From an uncultured Aquimarina sp. (lineage in GTDB: Bacteria > Bacteroidota > Bacteroidia > Flavobacteriales > Flavobacteriaceae): 57,562 nucleotides of DNA. Location: NCBI GenBank assembly GCA_947489195.1, contig CANLCT010000028.1:1-57562 (forward strand). Direction: 5' to 3'. Shown here piece after piece: positions 1-8,618 of the stretch (within the stretch, counting starts at the first letter, position 1; each line of letters begins with the position of its first letter). Made by a program: the position numbers and the translations under genes. Under the pieces are notes generated by a model. It did no database searches. It saw nothing but the letters and a program-made list of their open reading frames with translations, and was not told where the DNA came from.

Positions 1-96
1 TTCGGGGTTTTTATTTACATTAATTTACGAAAAAAACCTAGTATTTACAAGGGTTTTGAGTATTCTGAATGGGCCTTTTATGGGTGATATAGCCTG

Positions 97-1326
97 TTAT
101 GAAACCGCTTTTAGTTTTATACTCGACTTGTTTAATTTTTTTTCAGCATAATCTTTAGTTACTTTAAATGATTTTTCATCACTATCTGGTAACTCAAACA
201 TAGCATCGGTTAAAATAGCTTCACATAAAGAGCGCAAACCTCTGGCTCCTAATTTGTATTCGTTAGCTTTTTCAACAATAAAATCTAAAGCGCCATCTGT
301 AATCGAAAACTCGATATCATCCATTTCGAACAATTTCATGTATTGTTTAATAATCGCGTTTTTAGGTTCGGTTAAAATAGCTCTTAAAGTTTTAGTATCT
401 AAAGGATTCATGTAACTTAATACAGGTAAACGCCCAATAATTTCAGGAATTAAACCAAAATCTTTAAGGTCTTTAGGAATGATGTATTGAAGTAAGTTCT
501 CTTTTTCAATCACTTCTTCTTTTATCGATGCACTAAAACCAACAGCCTGCATATTTAAGCGTTTTTGGATATTTCGTTCAATACCATCAAAGGCACCACC
601 GGCAATAAATAAAATATTTTCGGTATTTACTTCAATAAATTTTTGATCTGGGTGCTTTCGACCTCCTTTAGGCGGTACATTAACAGTAGTCCCTTCTAAA
701 AGTTTTAATAAAGCTTGTTGTACACCTTCGCCCGATACATCACGTGTAATGCTTGGGTTATCGCTTTTACGTGCAATTTTATCTATTTCGTCAATAAATA
801 CAATACCACGTTGTGCTTTTTCAAGGTTATAATCGGCGGCTTGTAAAAGTTTGGTCAAAATGGTTTCTACATCCTCTCCAACATAACCAGCTTCAGTCAA
901 TACGGTAGCGTCAACTATCGCTAAAGGTACATTCAGCATTCGGGCAATGGTTTTGGCAATTAATGTTTTTCCAGTACCAGTTTGTCCAACTAAAATGATG
1001 TTACTTTTTTGAATTTCAATATCGTCATCAGATTTTTTTTGTAATAACCTTTTGTAATGATTATAAACGGCAACCGAAATTACCTTTTTTGAAAAATCTT
1101 GACCAATAATATAAGTGTCTAAAAACTCTTTAATAGCTTTAGGTTTGCTTAGTACTAATTCTTGACTTAGTTCTTCGCCATCTTCATCTTTTGATTCTTC
1201 TACAACAATACCATAAGCTTGTTGAATGCAACGATCACAAATGTGGGCATCTAGACCAGCAATTAATAAGCTTGTTTCAGGTTTTTTACGTCCACAAAAG
1301 GAACATTCTAAATCATCTTTCGCCAT
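97..1326 (-). CDS. clpX: ATP-dependent Clp protease ATP-binding subunit ClpX
   Basis: AAA+ unfoldase that feeds tagged proteins into ClpP in the cytoplasm. The 409-residue product starts with the ClpX zinc-binding domain (C8, C11, C30, C33). The Walker A motif GQTGTGKT is at residues 114-121, followed by Walker B VFIDEID, the [18 protein letters not shown] block and the C-terminal small AAA domain with GARGLRS. Length is normal for the family. It lies 73 bases downstream of clpP on the same strand, so the two are probably cotranscribed. No oddities seen. Confidence 0.98.
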   Translation of the reverse strand: MAKDDLECSFCGRKKPETSLLIAGLDAHICDRCIQQAYGIVVEESKDEDGEELSQELVLSKPKAIKEFLDTYIIGQDFSKKVISVAVYNHYKRLLQKKSDDDIEIQKSNIILVGQTGTGKTLIAKTIARMLNVPLAIVDATVLTEAGYVGEDVETILTKLLQAADYNLEKAQRGIVFIDEIDKIARKSDNPSITRDVSGEGVQQALLKLLEGTTVNVPPKGGRKHPDQKFIEVNTENILFIAGGAFDGIERNIQKRLNMQAVGFSASIKEEVIEKENLLQYIIPKDLKDFGLIPEIIGRLPVLSYMNPLDTKTLRAILTEPKNAIIKQYMKLFEMDDIEFSITDGALDFIVEKANEYKLGARGLRSLCEAILTDAMFELPDSDEKSFKVTKDYAEKKLNKSSIKLKAVS

Positions 1327-1399
1327 ATTTTATTTGTTCTGGTTGTTTATTGTTTTCGGTTAGTAAGCTATAAGTAATAGGTTATGGCTTACAAATTTA

Positions 1400-2080
1400 T
1401 TATTTTCTGGTAAGGATTTCATCAATCATACCGTATTCCAAAGCTTTGTCAGCTTTCATCCAATAATCACGATCACTGTCGTTATATACTTTGTCGTAAG
1501 ATTGGCCAGAATGTTTAGCAATAATATTATATAATTCTTCTTTAAGAATCAAGATTTCTCTTGCTGTAATTTCTATATCACTTGCTTGTCCTTGTGCACC
1601 ACCTAAAGGTTGATGAATCATAATACGACTATGTGGTAAAGCAGAGCGTTTTCCTTTTTGACCAGCACACATTAGTACCGCTCCCATTGATGCTGCCATA
1701 CCCGTACAAATTGTGGCCACATCGGGCTTAATAAATTGCATGGTATCATAAATACCTAATCCAGCATACACACCTCCTCCTGGAGAATTAATGTAAATTT
1801 GGATGTCTTTATTTGAGTCAGTACTTTCTAAAAAAAGCAATTGTGCTTGTACAATATTAGCAATTTGATCGTTAATACCAGTTCCTAAAAAAATGATACG
1901 ATCCATCATTAATCTCGAAAAAACGTCCATAGCAACTGCGTTCATTTGGCGTTCTTCGATAATGTTAGGAGTCATACCAACTGGTGTCATAGCGCTAGTT
2001 ATTTTTCCATAGTAATTGCTATTTATTCCGTGGTGTTTAGTAGCGTATTTTTCAAATTCTTTTCCGTAATCCATAGACAA
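1400..2080 (-). CDS. clpP: ATP-dependent Clp protease proteolytic subunit ClpP
   Basis: Serine peptidase that forms the tetradecameric ClpP chamber. Of 226 residues, about 30 precede the conserved core, as is common in Bacteroidota. The nucleophile is S131 in GMAASMGA and the histidine is H156 in MIHQPLGG. D201 is the likely third triad member by alignment to the E. coli enzyme. INSPGG is the substrate-binding strand. It sits between tig and clpX. A terminator-like hairpin separates it from tig, so it may depend on readthrough or on an own promoter that I could not identify with confidence. Confidence 0.98.
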   Translation of the reverse strand: MSMDYGKEFEKYATKHHGINSNYYGKITSAMTPVGMTPNIIEERQMNAVAMDVFSRLMMDRIIFLGTGINDQIANIVQAQLLFLESTDSNKDIQIYINSPGGGVYAGLGIYDTMQFIKPDVATICTGMAASMGAVLMCAGQKGKRSALPHSRIMIHQPLGGAQGQASDIEITAREILILKEELYNIIAKHSGQSYDKVYNDSDRDYWMKADKALEYGMIDEILTRK

Positions 2081-2097
2081 GAAATAATTTTAAGTTT

Positions 2098-2131
2098 TAA
2101 AAAAAGGCGTAAAACTATTGTTCTACGCCTT
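2098..2131 (-). terminator. Terminator or attenuator between tig and clpP
   Basis: On the minus strand AAGGCGTA (2131-2124) pairs with TACGCCTT (2111-2104) across a 12-base loop and is followed by a run of seven T. This is a rho-independent terminator shape just after tig. Because clpP follows at once, it may act as an attenuator. Confidence 0.6.
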
Positions 2132-2187
2132 AAAGATAGGATATTTTAAAATTCAATACATATAAATAATTATTTATACATATTTGT

Positions 2188-3507
2188 TTAGTTGTATACC
2201 TCTTTTATAAAGTCGTCAAAAGTGATTTCTTTTTCTTCTAACTTAGCGTTTTCTTTATAAAAAGTCAATAATTTCTGACTCATTAATTGTTCAGAAATAC
2301 GTTTTACTTCATCTTGATTTCCTAAAATACGACCTGCAATTTCTTCTAATTCTTTATCTTCAGGATTAGTTTGCCCAAATTGAGCCATTTGTCCTTTGAT
2401 TAATTCCTTAGCGTGATCTTTAATTTCGTCGTAAGTAATTTGAAGATTGTTGTCGGTAATGATTTTACCTTCAATTAATTGAAAGCGTAAACCTTTTTCA
2501 CTTTTTTCATATTCTGCAGCAGCTTCATCGGCAGTCAATTGCTTTTCGCCAGAAACTTGTAACCATTTTTTCAAAAAGTTAGCAGGTAAATCAAATTTAG
2601 TGTTTTCAATAACACTTTCAGTAACTGTGTTTAGTAACTGTTGATCGGCTTGTTGAACAAACTGATTTTCGGCGTCTTCTTTAATTTTATCTTTTAATTC
2701 AGAAACACTAGTTACACTTTTATCAGTAAAAAGTTTATCAAATAACTCTTGATCTAAATCAGCTAAAATACGTTCGTTTACTTCCGAAATAGTAAAAGTA
2801 ACATCAACATCAATAAGGTCTTTTTGTTCTTGACTTACGCCTACTAATGATACTAAAAGTTGATTGTTTTCAAATAAATCTTTAGTATTTACAGTAATTA
2901 CATCGTTAACTTTAGCTCCAATGAATTGTTCTTTTGTTTTTTCTTGTAAACTATCAAGTTCAACACTTGCTTGCTTGCTAATTGAAGCCGTTTCATTTTC
3001 AAATAAACCAGCTACTACATTATCATTAGCAACTACATCAACAGGAGTTAATTTTCCATATTGTTTTTGGATAGAAATTAATTGATTGTCAATCATTTCA
3101 TCAGTAGCTACAATTTTATATTGCTTAATAGCATCTTTACCTTGTAGGTTTACATCAAATTTAGGCGCTAATCCAAGTTCGAATTCGAAAGTGAATTTTT
3201 CTGTATCCCAGCTAAAATCTTCTTGCTCTTTAGGAAGTGGATTTCCTAAAACATCTAATTTTTCTTCAGTAAGGTAGTTGTTCAGTGTTTCTTGAATCAA
3301 TTTATTGATTTCATCAACCAAAACTGCTTGACCGTATTGTTTTTTAACCATTCCCATAGGTACATGACCTTTTCTAAAACCAGGGATATTGGCGTTTTTT
3401 CTATAGTCTTTCAGGATCTTTTCAACACGATCACTGTAATCTTCTTTTTCGATATTTACGGTAACCACCGCATTTAAATCATCAATCTGCTCTTTAGAAA
3501 TGTTCAT
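2188..3507 (-). CDS. tig: Trigger factor (ribosome-associated chaperone/prolyl isomerase)
   Basis: Ribosome-bound chaperone for nascent chains. The 439-residue product has the N-terminal ribosome-binding domain with the signature GFRKGHVP near residues 43-50. A divergent middle (FKBP-like) region follows, then a long helical C-terminal substrate-binding domain (about 250-439). Divergence of the middle domain is usual in Bacteroidota, so isomerase activity cannot be assumed. It is first in the tig-clpP-clpX block, the classic neighbourhood. The start is supported by a consensus promoter ending about 30 bases upstream. Confidence 0.95.
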   Translation of the reverse strand: MNISKEQIDDLNAVVTVNIEKEDYSDRVEKILKDYRKNANIPGFRKGHVPMGMVKKQYGQAVLVDEINKLIQETLNNYLTEEKLDVLGNPLPKEQEDFSWDTEKFTFEFELGLAPKFDVNLQGKDAIKQYKIVATDEMIDNQLISIQKQYGKLTPVDVVANDNVVAGLFENETASISKQASVELDSLQEKTKEQFIGAKVNDVITVNTKDLFENNQLLVSLVGVSQEQKDLIDVDVTFTISEVNERILADLDQELFDKLFTDKSVTSVSELKDKIKEDAENQFVQQADQQLLNTVTESVIENTKFDLPANFLKKWLQVSGEKQLTADEAAAEYEKSEKGLRFQLIEGKIITDNNLQITYDEIKDHAKELIKGQMAQFGQTNPEDKELEEIAGRILGNQDEVKRISEQLMSQKLLTFYKENAKLEEKEITFDDFIKEVYN

Positions 3508-3540
3508 TCTGGCTATTATTTAGTAGAAATAAATTGGGTG

Positions 3541-3571
3541 CAAAAGTAATACATTTTTAAAGGTTTACCAA
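3541..3571 (-). promoter_or_regulatory. Bacteroidota-type promoter of tig
   Basis: Read on the minus strand there is TTG (3571-3569), a 20-base spacer and TACTTTTG (3548-3541), which matches TTG-N17-23-TAnnTTTG. Transcription would begin near 3535, giving a leader of roughly 28 bases to the tig ATG. Confidence 0.7.
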
Positions 3572-3761
3572 TTTTTAATTTTTTACAAAAAGTTAAAGTT
3601 TAGTAAGTTGATTAAAGCTCATTTTTGAATAGGTTTATTAATAGCTTTTCACTAGCATGATTTTGTTAAAAATAGTGTTCTAGATCCTGAACGAGTCAGT
3701 TTTTTAAATCTAGAATAAAGCTAGATGGTAAATAAAAAATGATAACTATAAAATTTAAATA

Positions 3762-3833
3762 ATGAAAAGAATAATTTTTTCTGCATTGTTACCAACAACC
3801 AACAACCAACAACCAACAACCAACAGCCACTAA
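3762..3833 (+). pseudogene. Possible gene-start remnant running into a heptamer array
   Basis: A 23-codon frame begins MKRIIFSALLP, which looks like the start of a signal peptide, and then reads straight into the CCAACAA repeats (P-T-T-N-N-Q-Q type) and stops. It is preceded by an AT-rich leader like those of real genes here. It may be the 5' end of a secreted-protein gene destroyed by array formation or deletion, or pure chance. The rest of 3572-3761 holds only a weak inverted repeat (ATCTAG at about 3708, CTAGAT at about 3721). Confidence 0.3.
3792..3826 (+). repeat. Period-7 tandem repeat, unit CCAACAA, 5 copies
   Basis: Four CCAACAA units and a fifth CCAACAG unit lie head to tail, then a partial CCAC ends at the stop codon of the convergent gene at 3830. 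The unit is the reverse complement of the GTTGTTG units at 8352-8379. Confidence 0.9.
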
Positions 3834-4222
3834 TGAATCAATAACTTCACGAAAAGTGTTTTAGTACGTAATAAATATTCACCACTGGTAAGTTCATTGG
3901 TATTAACATGTTGATCTACATCAATTATTTGGGTCGAAACAAGTTCCCCTTCGGGTTCAAAAATGTGAATGATATCGCCTTTTTGTAAATTACTTACTTT
4001 GATATTATCTCCAATATGGGCTGGGTTAGGATGTGCAGAATAATTATGTTTAACATCGGAAGAAGCCTTTACTGAGGTTTCTTTTTCCAGTAAATATTCA
4101 CTTGATTTGCTTTCAAAATGGCTCATGCCAATGCCTAAAGGAAGTGCTCTATTTACATTGTATTGTGCCTGTATGCTTGTAAATGCCAAGGTGCCTAGTA
4201 ATGATAAAAGTATTCGTCTCAT
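3830..4222 (-). CDS. Small secreted protein made mostly of a T9SS-type C-terminal sorting domain
   Basis: A 130-residue protein with a signal peptide (residues 1-19, cleavage after SIQA). After a short low-complexity stretch comes a region from about residue 62 that resembles a type A T9SS sorting domain: HPNPAHIGDNIKV, then IHIFEPEGELV, then the LTSGEYLLRT block and the final KLLIH. Sorting domains normally follow a large catalytic or adhesive region, and here almost nothing precedes it. It could be a decayed cargo protein or a small secreted protein in its own right. The stop codon abuts the heptamer array. Confidence 0.7.
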   Translation of the reverse strand: MRRILLSLLGTLAFTSIQAQYNVNRALPLGIGMSHFESKSSEYLLEKETSVKASSDVKHNYSAHPNPAHIGDNIKVSNLQKGDIIHIFEPEGELVSTQIIDVDQHVNTNELTSGEYLLRTKTLFVKLLIH

Positions 4223-4448
4223 AATTTTAATTTTTAAGGGTTAAAATAGTTCACGAAATAATTTTTGTAATAACTGGAAAAATTATTCTGTAATTAGTAT
4301 TGCATAGTAAGTGTTTTGTAATTAGTCGATTATGTTAGTGTAAACTTAATAAAAAGTATACATAAATTTTTATAGGGATGTATTATTAATATCATAAATT
4401 TTATTAATGATATTGGTTTTGTAAGGTGCTAATTAAGCAAAAAATGAT

Positions 4449-4486
4449 AAACCTCCATCAAAATGAATTGATGGAGGTTTTATTAA
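4449..4486 (-). terminator. Terminator downstream of the GDSL lipoprotein gene
   Basis: A perfect 13-base stem (4449-4461 with 4468-4480) around a six-base loop. A-rich and T-rich flanks on either side let it act in both directions. It lies about 30 bases past the stop codon at 4512. Confidence 0.85.
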
Positions 4487-4511
4487 AAAATATAGTGTGT
4501 AAAATATAATC

Positions 4512-6155
4512 CTATTTCAGTCTTACTGTAGGGAAGGCACCCGAAGCAACAGGTTGTAATGTCGAACCATATTTAGCGTTAATAGTCTCCATCATTTCAT
4601 TAGCAATAACAGCATTTCCACGAGGAGAAAGGTGTACACCATCTAATGAAAAGAAACCTCCACTAACAAAGGCATTTGTAATTACAGATCCGTTTACATT
4701 GACACCAGTTGTGCTTAGTACATTTAAACGTGCATTAGCATCATAAAAAGCCAAGTCTTTTTCTTCGGCTACAGCTTTAATTGTTGTGTTAAATGCTTCT
4801 GTAGCGGTTTCAATTTCTGCTATTTCAGTATCATCTAAAACATCCATGTCAACGATTGGATTTACTGCATTTAAAACAAGAAAACCTTCCTCAGGAGTAA
4901 CAGTTTCTGGGGCTGTTTGTAGTTTACCTAATACCGCTAAAACTTCAGGGGTAATAGCAACACTACCATAACCTTGTTCGCGTAGCGCAGTTTGATTAAT
5001 AGATAAAAGCAATAATTCACTTTCGGTCATTTGTTTTATTCCTTGAGGATTTGTTGGTGTTACATCGGTTTTAATGATAAATCTATTTGGACCAGGGTTA
5101 AATGTAAAAGCGTATTGACTAAGTACAGGTGAAGCCTGGGCAATAGCTGCTTCAGTGACTTGTGCTTGTATTTGAGCAAGTGCGGCTGGATCAGTTACTC
5201 CATTGGTTTGCGCTTGAGTTATAGCTTGAGTTACTGCTTGGACAACAGCTCCTTGGGTCAATACACCTACATAAGCTCTGAAAAAACCAGTTAAACTAGT
5301 TGCTTGCTCAGCATCTAGAACTAAAGCGTTGTTTGGTACAGTTGTAAATTGAGGTAAACTTTTAACATCAGGAATATTCATTATTAGACCTTTTGCTCCA
5401 TTGGCAGTTAGGGCGTCAACAATATTAGGATATATGCTTGCAAATACACCTGTGTTAGTAATATCGTCATTTCCATAAGTGGAAGGATCAGTGTTAGTTA
5501 ATTGATTAATGCCAGTGCCACCACTTGTAGCGTAGCTAAGTACATCGTTAGCTCCAATCCATAAACTAAAAAATGTAGGTTGTTGTGATAAAGCATCAGC
5601 AAGTACAGAAGTCGTTGCTTCTGAAGCAAAACGACCAAAGAATGGATTTGCTTGTCCATATCCAGAAAAACCTAAATGATAACTTTTTGCTCCAGGTACG
5701 CCCATATTGTTAAATGGACCATCTAGGACTTCTGTTGGATCTGTAGTAGATACCCCTTCAATTGGATTTACAGTTCTATTGGAGGCATCAAAAACTAGTC
5801 TTGGCGGAAATTGTAAGGTACCAGGTATTGGATCTCCAGTCTCTGGGTCAGTTTCTGGAATACCAGGGAAACCTCCAATATTATCTGCCATAAAAGGCAC
5901 GGTAAATTCGCCCCCACCAGCAGCTTTCATTTGTTCAGCCATTAAAACAGGGAAAGCGACTTGCTGCCCGTCAATATATAAGGTCTGGTCAGCAACTCCA
6001 GCGGTTAATGAGTTTCCTAGGGCTACATAGGTGGAAAAGTCAGCTTCGCCACTACTTTGTGGAGCGGGTGTTCCGCTAACTTCGTTATCAAATTCGGGTT
6101 CACAAGCCACTAAGGCTAGCGAAAGTATTGAGATATATTTTATATAATTTTTCAT
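4512..6155 (-). CDS. GDSL/SGNH-family lipolytic lipoprotein
   Basis: A 547-residue lipoprotein, with signal peptide and lipobox LVAC giving acylated C18. The SGNH hydrolase signatures are visible: block I ALGNSLTAG with nucleophile S49, block III GAND near residue 199, and block V DGVHLSPRG near residue 507 with the catalytic Asp and His. A long insertion in the middle (about 290-440) is typical of the Bacteroidota version. It is 55 bases downstream of the FadL-type gene. That pair recurs in flavobacteria and suggests hydrolysis of lipid esters at the envelope coupled to uptake. Substrate unknown. Confidence 0.9.
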   Translation of the reverse strand: MKNYIKYISILSLALVACEPEFDNEVSGTPAPQSSGEADFSTYVALGNSLTAGVADQTLYIDGQQVAFPVLMAEQMKAAGGGEFTVPFMADNIGGFPGIPETDPETGDPIPGTLQFPPRLVFDASNRTVNPIEGVSTTDPTEVLDGPFNNMGVPGAKSYHLGFSGYGQANPFFGRFASEATTSVLADALSQQPTFFSLWIGANDVLSYATSGGTGINQLTNTDPSTYGNDDITNTGVFASIYPNIVDALTANGAKGLIMNIPDVKSLPQFTTVPNNALVLDAEQATSLTGFFRAYVGVLTQGAVVQAVTQAITQAQTNGVTDPAALAQIQAQVTEAAIAQASPVLSQYAFTFNPGPNRFIIKTDVTPTNPQGIKQMTESELLLLSINQTALREQGYGSVAITPEVLAVLGKLQTAPETVTPEEGFLVLNAVNPIVDMDVLDDTEIAEIETATEAFNTTIKAVAEEKDLAFYDANARLNVLSTTGVNVNGSVITNAFVSGGFFSLDGVHLSPRGNAVIANEMMETINAKYGSTLQPVASGAFPTVRLK

Positions 6156-6210
6156 GAGTATAATTTTTTGGGTTTTAGGTGTTATTACTTTTTTTGTGTC
6201 AACGAGAGTT

Positions 6211-7437
6211 TTACAATTTATAAGTAATTCCTAAACCACCGATTATGGCATTTGATTTATAGGTTCCTGAAAAACGTTCCACGGTATCATTTGGGTCAGA
6301 GTCATAAGACTCGTCAGTTTCGCTAAAGTATAAGTAAAGGAATGAAGCATCAATTGCTAAGTGGCTATTTATATTATATGAAAAACCAGTAGTAAAACCT
6401 TGTGAGTCATTACGTGGTGTTTCAGGTGAATAAAACCCAGATTGCACAGGGGATTCATCATAATAGTAACCACCTCTAAGGGTTAGTTTGTCATTTAAGT
6501 CATATTGCGCACCAATTCTGTAGATATTTGAATTTTTGTAGTTACGTGCATTTCTTGAGTCTGTTGAAGCAGGATTGGTAAAATCAATATCCAAAGATTT
6601 GTAGGTATTCCAATAAGTTCGGTTAAATTCTGCTGCAAGTAATAGTTTAGGAGATACTTTTACCGATCCTCCAAAAGTAAGTTCGGCAGGTAAAGGTAAT
6701 GTGGCATTAAATTGTGTTTCGGGTAAGTCAATATTAGTATACGTAACCTCGCCATTTTTAGCATTTAATTCTATTTCGCTACGGTAAGTAGCTCCAATAG
6801 TCACATTTTCACTTGGTCTAAACATAGCCGAAACTACCCAGCCCCAATTGTCAACTCCTTCAGCATTAACTTCAACGTTGGGCCTATTAGCAACACCGCC
6901 AGGGGCTCTTACAAGGTTTCTGTCAAAATTTACGTTACCTATAGCATAAATAGGTCCTCCACCAATACTAAAAGACTCGTCAAGTTTAATAGAAACTACA
7001 GGGTTTATATAGACTGATTGTAGGCTTATTGAGTTTACTAAATCGGAACCAGCCCAATCTTTTTCCCAATCAATAGTACTACCATAAGGTGTGTACACGG
7101 CAAGAGCAACAGATAACCAATCATTAACACCATAAGATGCATACAGGTTAAATGGAGTACTAAGTGCGTTGTCGGTTTCGGCGGTTTCGCCTGTTAGGCT
7201 ATTTTGATATTTGGCTGTTGAGCTAATTAGTGTAACTCCACCGCTTATATTTAGTTTGTTTTCTAGATATACTAAGCCTGCGGGGTTAAAAAAAGCAAGT
7301 TCGGCGCTATCCACAACACCCACACCTGTATGCCCCATGGCCAGAGCACGTTGTCCTTGCAGACTCACTCTGTATCCACCAGCAAAGGTGCTTAAAGTAG
7401 TTAGCCCAAGGGCTAATGAAAATAGTAGTTTTTTCAT
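6211..7437 (-). CDS. OmpP1/FadL/TodX-family outer-membrane transporter
   Basis: A 408-residue beta-barrel for hydrophobic compounds, with signal peptide (1-19). The mature N terminus GYRVSLQGQRALAMGHTG is the FadL hatch signature, and FNPAGLVYL follows. The remainder alternates strands and ends in GGLGITYKL. Long-chain fatty acids are the family's usual substrates. It is the promoter-proximal gene of a two-gene unit with the GDSL lipoprotein. Confidence 0.92.
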   Translation of the reverse strand: MKKLLFSLALGLTTLSTFAGGYRVSLQGQRALAMGHTGVGVVDSAELAFFNPAGLVYLENKLNISGGVTLISSTAKYQNSLTGETAETDNALSTPFNLYASYGVNDWLSVALAVYTPYGSTIDWEKDWAGSDLVNSISLQSVYINPVVSIKLDESFSIGGGPIYAIGNVNFDRNLVRAPGGVANRPNVEVNAEGVDNWGWVVSAMFRPSENVTIGATYRSEIELNAKNGEVTYTNIDLPETQFNATLPLPAELTFGGSVKVSPKLLLAAEFNRTYWNTYKSLDIDFTNPASTDSRNARNYKNSNIYRIGAQYDLNDKLTLRGGYYYDESPVQSGFYSPETPRNDSQGFTTGFSYNINSHLAIDASFLYLYFSETDESYDSDPNDTVERFSGTYKSNAIIGGLGITYKL

Positions 7438-7538
7438 GATTTGAAACTTAAAATTCTTAAATAGTTAAAGTAAATTTAAGGTAAATTTTGTGGTTTTTTT
7501 AAAAAATCAAAGAAAATACTATCAAAAAGAAGTGCACT

Positions 7539-8309
7539 TTATGGGTTTTTTATGAATTTGGAAGAGTATTTGAAAAATTCTACAGGGTTTTCTGCATGCA
7601 GCCAATGTCCTGATTTTGTTATTTTTTGAATTTGAGCATTGGGAAAATGAAATTGGATTAAAGGCAGATCTTCTTCCAGAATATAGTTCGAATTTTCACC
7701 ACTTAAAAACAAGGTGTTTCCTACATAACGAGCTTTGTCATCTAATGCTTTTCCTATTTCATTTACTTTTTTGTTTAGTATTTGTAAATTAATACGTAAG
7801 CCAAATTCAGTTTTTGTTTTACGGTACAGGTTTTTTAATAAAAATAAACGAGTACCCGTATCTTTAATATAATTTTTCAGTTCATTTTCGGCGTCGGAGC
7901 GCGAAGTGATTTCGGAAAAATCTAAGGCTTGTAAACTGTCTAAAATATCTTGATGATGTGGAGCATAGTATTTTGGGGCAATGTCGGCAATAATAAGTTT
8001 AGTTACAATGTTGGAGTGTTCGCAAGCAAAATGCATAGCAGTTTTTCCTCCCATAGAATGTCCTAACAAAATGATGTTTGTTAATTGATGTGTGGTACAG
8101 TATTCAAATAAATCATCACTTAAAAGCTGGTAACTGAAATTATTGCTATGCGGACTACGTCCATGATTACGTTGGTCAATCATGTGTACTTGGTAGCCTA
8201 GCTCACTATATTTTTTGCCTAAAGTTTTCCAATTGTCACCCATGCCTAAAAAACCATGTAGTATAATAAAAGGAGTGTCTTCGCCTATGATGTTGGAGTG
8301 TAGTTTCAT
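7539..8309 (-). CDS. Alpha/beta hydrolase, YbfF-like esterase
   Basis: A 256-residue cytosolic alpha/beta hydrolase. HGFLGMGDNW (oxyanion region, about residues 18-27) and DQRNHGRSP are the YbfF-type signatures. The nucleophile elbow GHSMGG is at about residues 83-88, and the catalytic His lies in SGHWLHAENP near the C terminus. E. coli YbfF hydrolyses acyl-CoA and palmitoyl esters, but the true substrate here is unknown. A period-7 repeat array begins only seven bases upstream of the start codon, so the leader of this gene consists of repeats. Confidence 0.9.
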   Translation of the reverse strand: MKLHSNIIGEDTPFIILHGFLGMGDNWKTLGKKYSELGYQVHMIDQRNHGRSPHSNNFSYQLLSDDLFEYCTTHQLTNIILLGHSMGGKTAMHFACEHSNIVTKLIIADIAPKYYAPHHQDILDSLQALDFSEITSRSDAENELKNYIKDTGTRLFLLKNLYRKTKTEFGLRINLQILNKKVNEIGKALDDKARYVGNTLFLSGENSNYILEEDLPLIQFHFPNAQIQKITKSGHWLHAENPVEFFKYSSKFIKNP

Positions 8310-8316
8310 TTTTTTA

Positions 8317-8407
8317 GTTGTCGGTTATCAGTTGTCAGTTGTCAGTTGTCAGTTGTTGGTTGTTGGTTGTTGGTTGTTGGTTGGAGGTTGGAGGTTGTTC
8401 GTTGTTC
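8317..8407 (+). repeat. Period-7 tandem repeat array, 13 graded units
   Basis: Exactly thirteen 7-base units: GTTGTCG, GTTATCA, GTTGTCA three times, GTTGTTG four times, GTTGGAG twice, GTTGTTC twice. Every unit starts GTT, and variants occur in adjacent blocks as expected from slippage. The array lies just upstream of the esterase gene (minus strand). The rest of 8408-8534 shows no gene. Confidence 0.95.
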
Positions 8408-8534
8408 GTGTTTGTTGTGGGGTTTGTATCCTAAATAAAGTTGACCGTTTTTAATTATTTATTTCGTTGTTGAAAATAGTAATAATATTTTTTTGCTTTT
8501 TTTGAAATTTAATTTCAGCTCCAAAGTTACTTTT

Positions 8535-8618
8535 AAAAGCTAAAAGCTAAAAGCTAAAAGCTAAAAGCTAAAAGCTAAAAGCTAAAAGCCAAAAGCCAAA
8601 AGCCAAAAGCTAAAAGCT
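8535..8618 (+). repeat. Period-7 tandem repeat array, unit AAAAGCT, 12 copies
   Basis: Seven AAAAGCT units, three AAAAGCC units and two AAAAGCT units run without interruption. The last unit supplies part of the stop codon of the minus-strand gene ending at 8617. Confidence 0.95.

Noticed and set aside
1..96. Possible gene end at the left edge
   Set aside because: No family-like reading on either strand in this short stretch, and no clear terminator for clpX.
5707..6030. Antisense frame of 107 codons over the GDSL lipoprotein gene
   Set aside because: The sense strand encodes a clear SGNH lipoprotein with lipobox. The antisense frame has no start context.
8215..8454. Plus-strand frame of 79 codons over the heptamer array
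   Set aside because: It overlaps the 5' end of the esterase gene in antisense, and its second half is translated repeat, so it is a by-product of repeats lacking stops.
8317..8618. Repeat-rich spacer as a CRISPR array
   Set aside because: Units are 7 bases with no spacers between them, and no cas genes are present. These are tandem microsatellite-like arrays.
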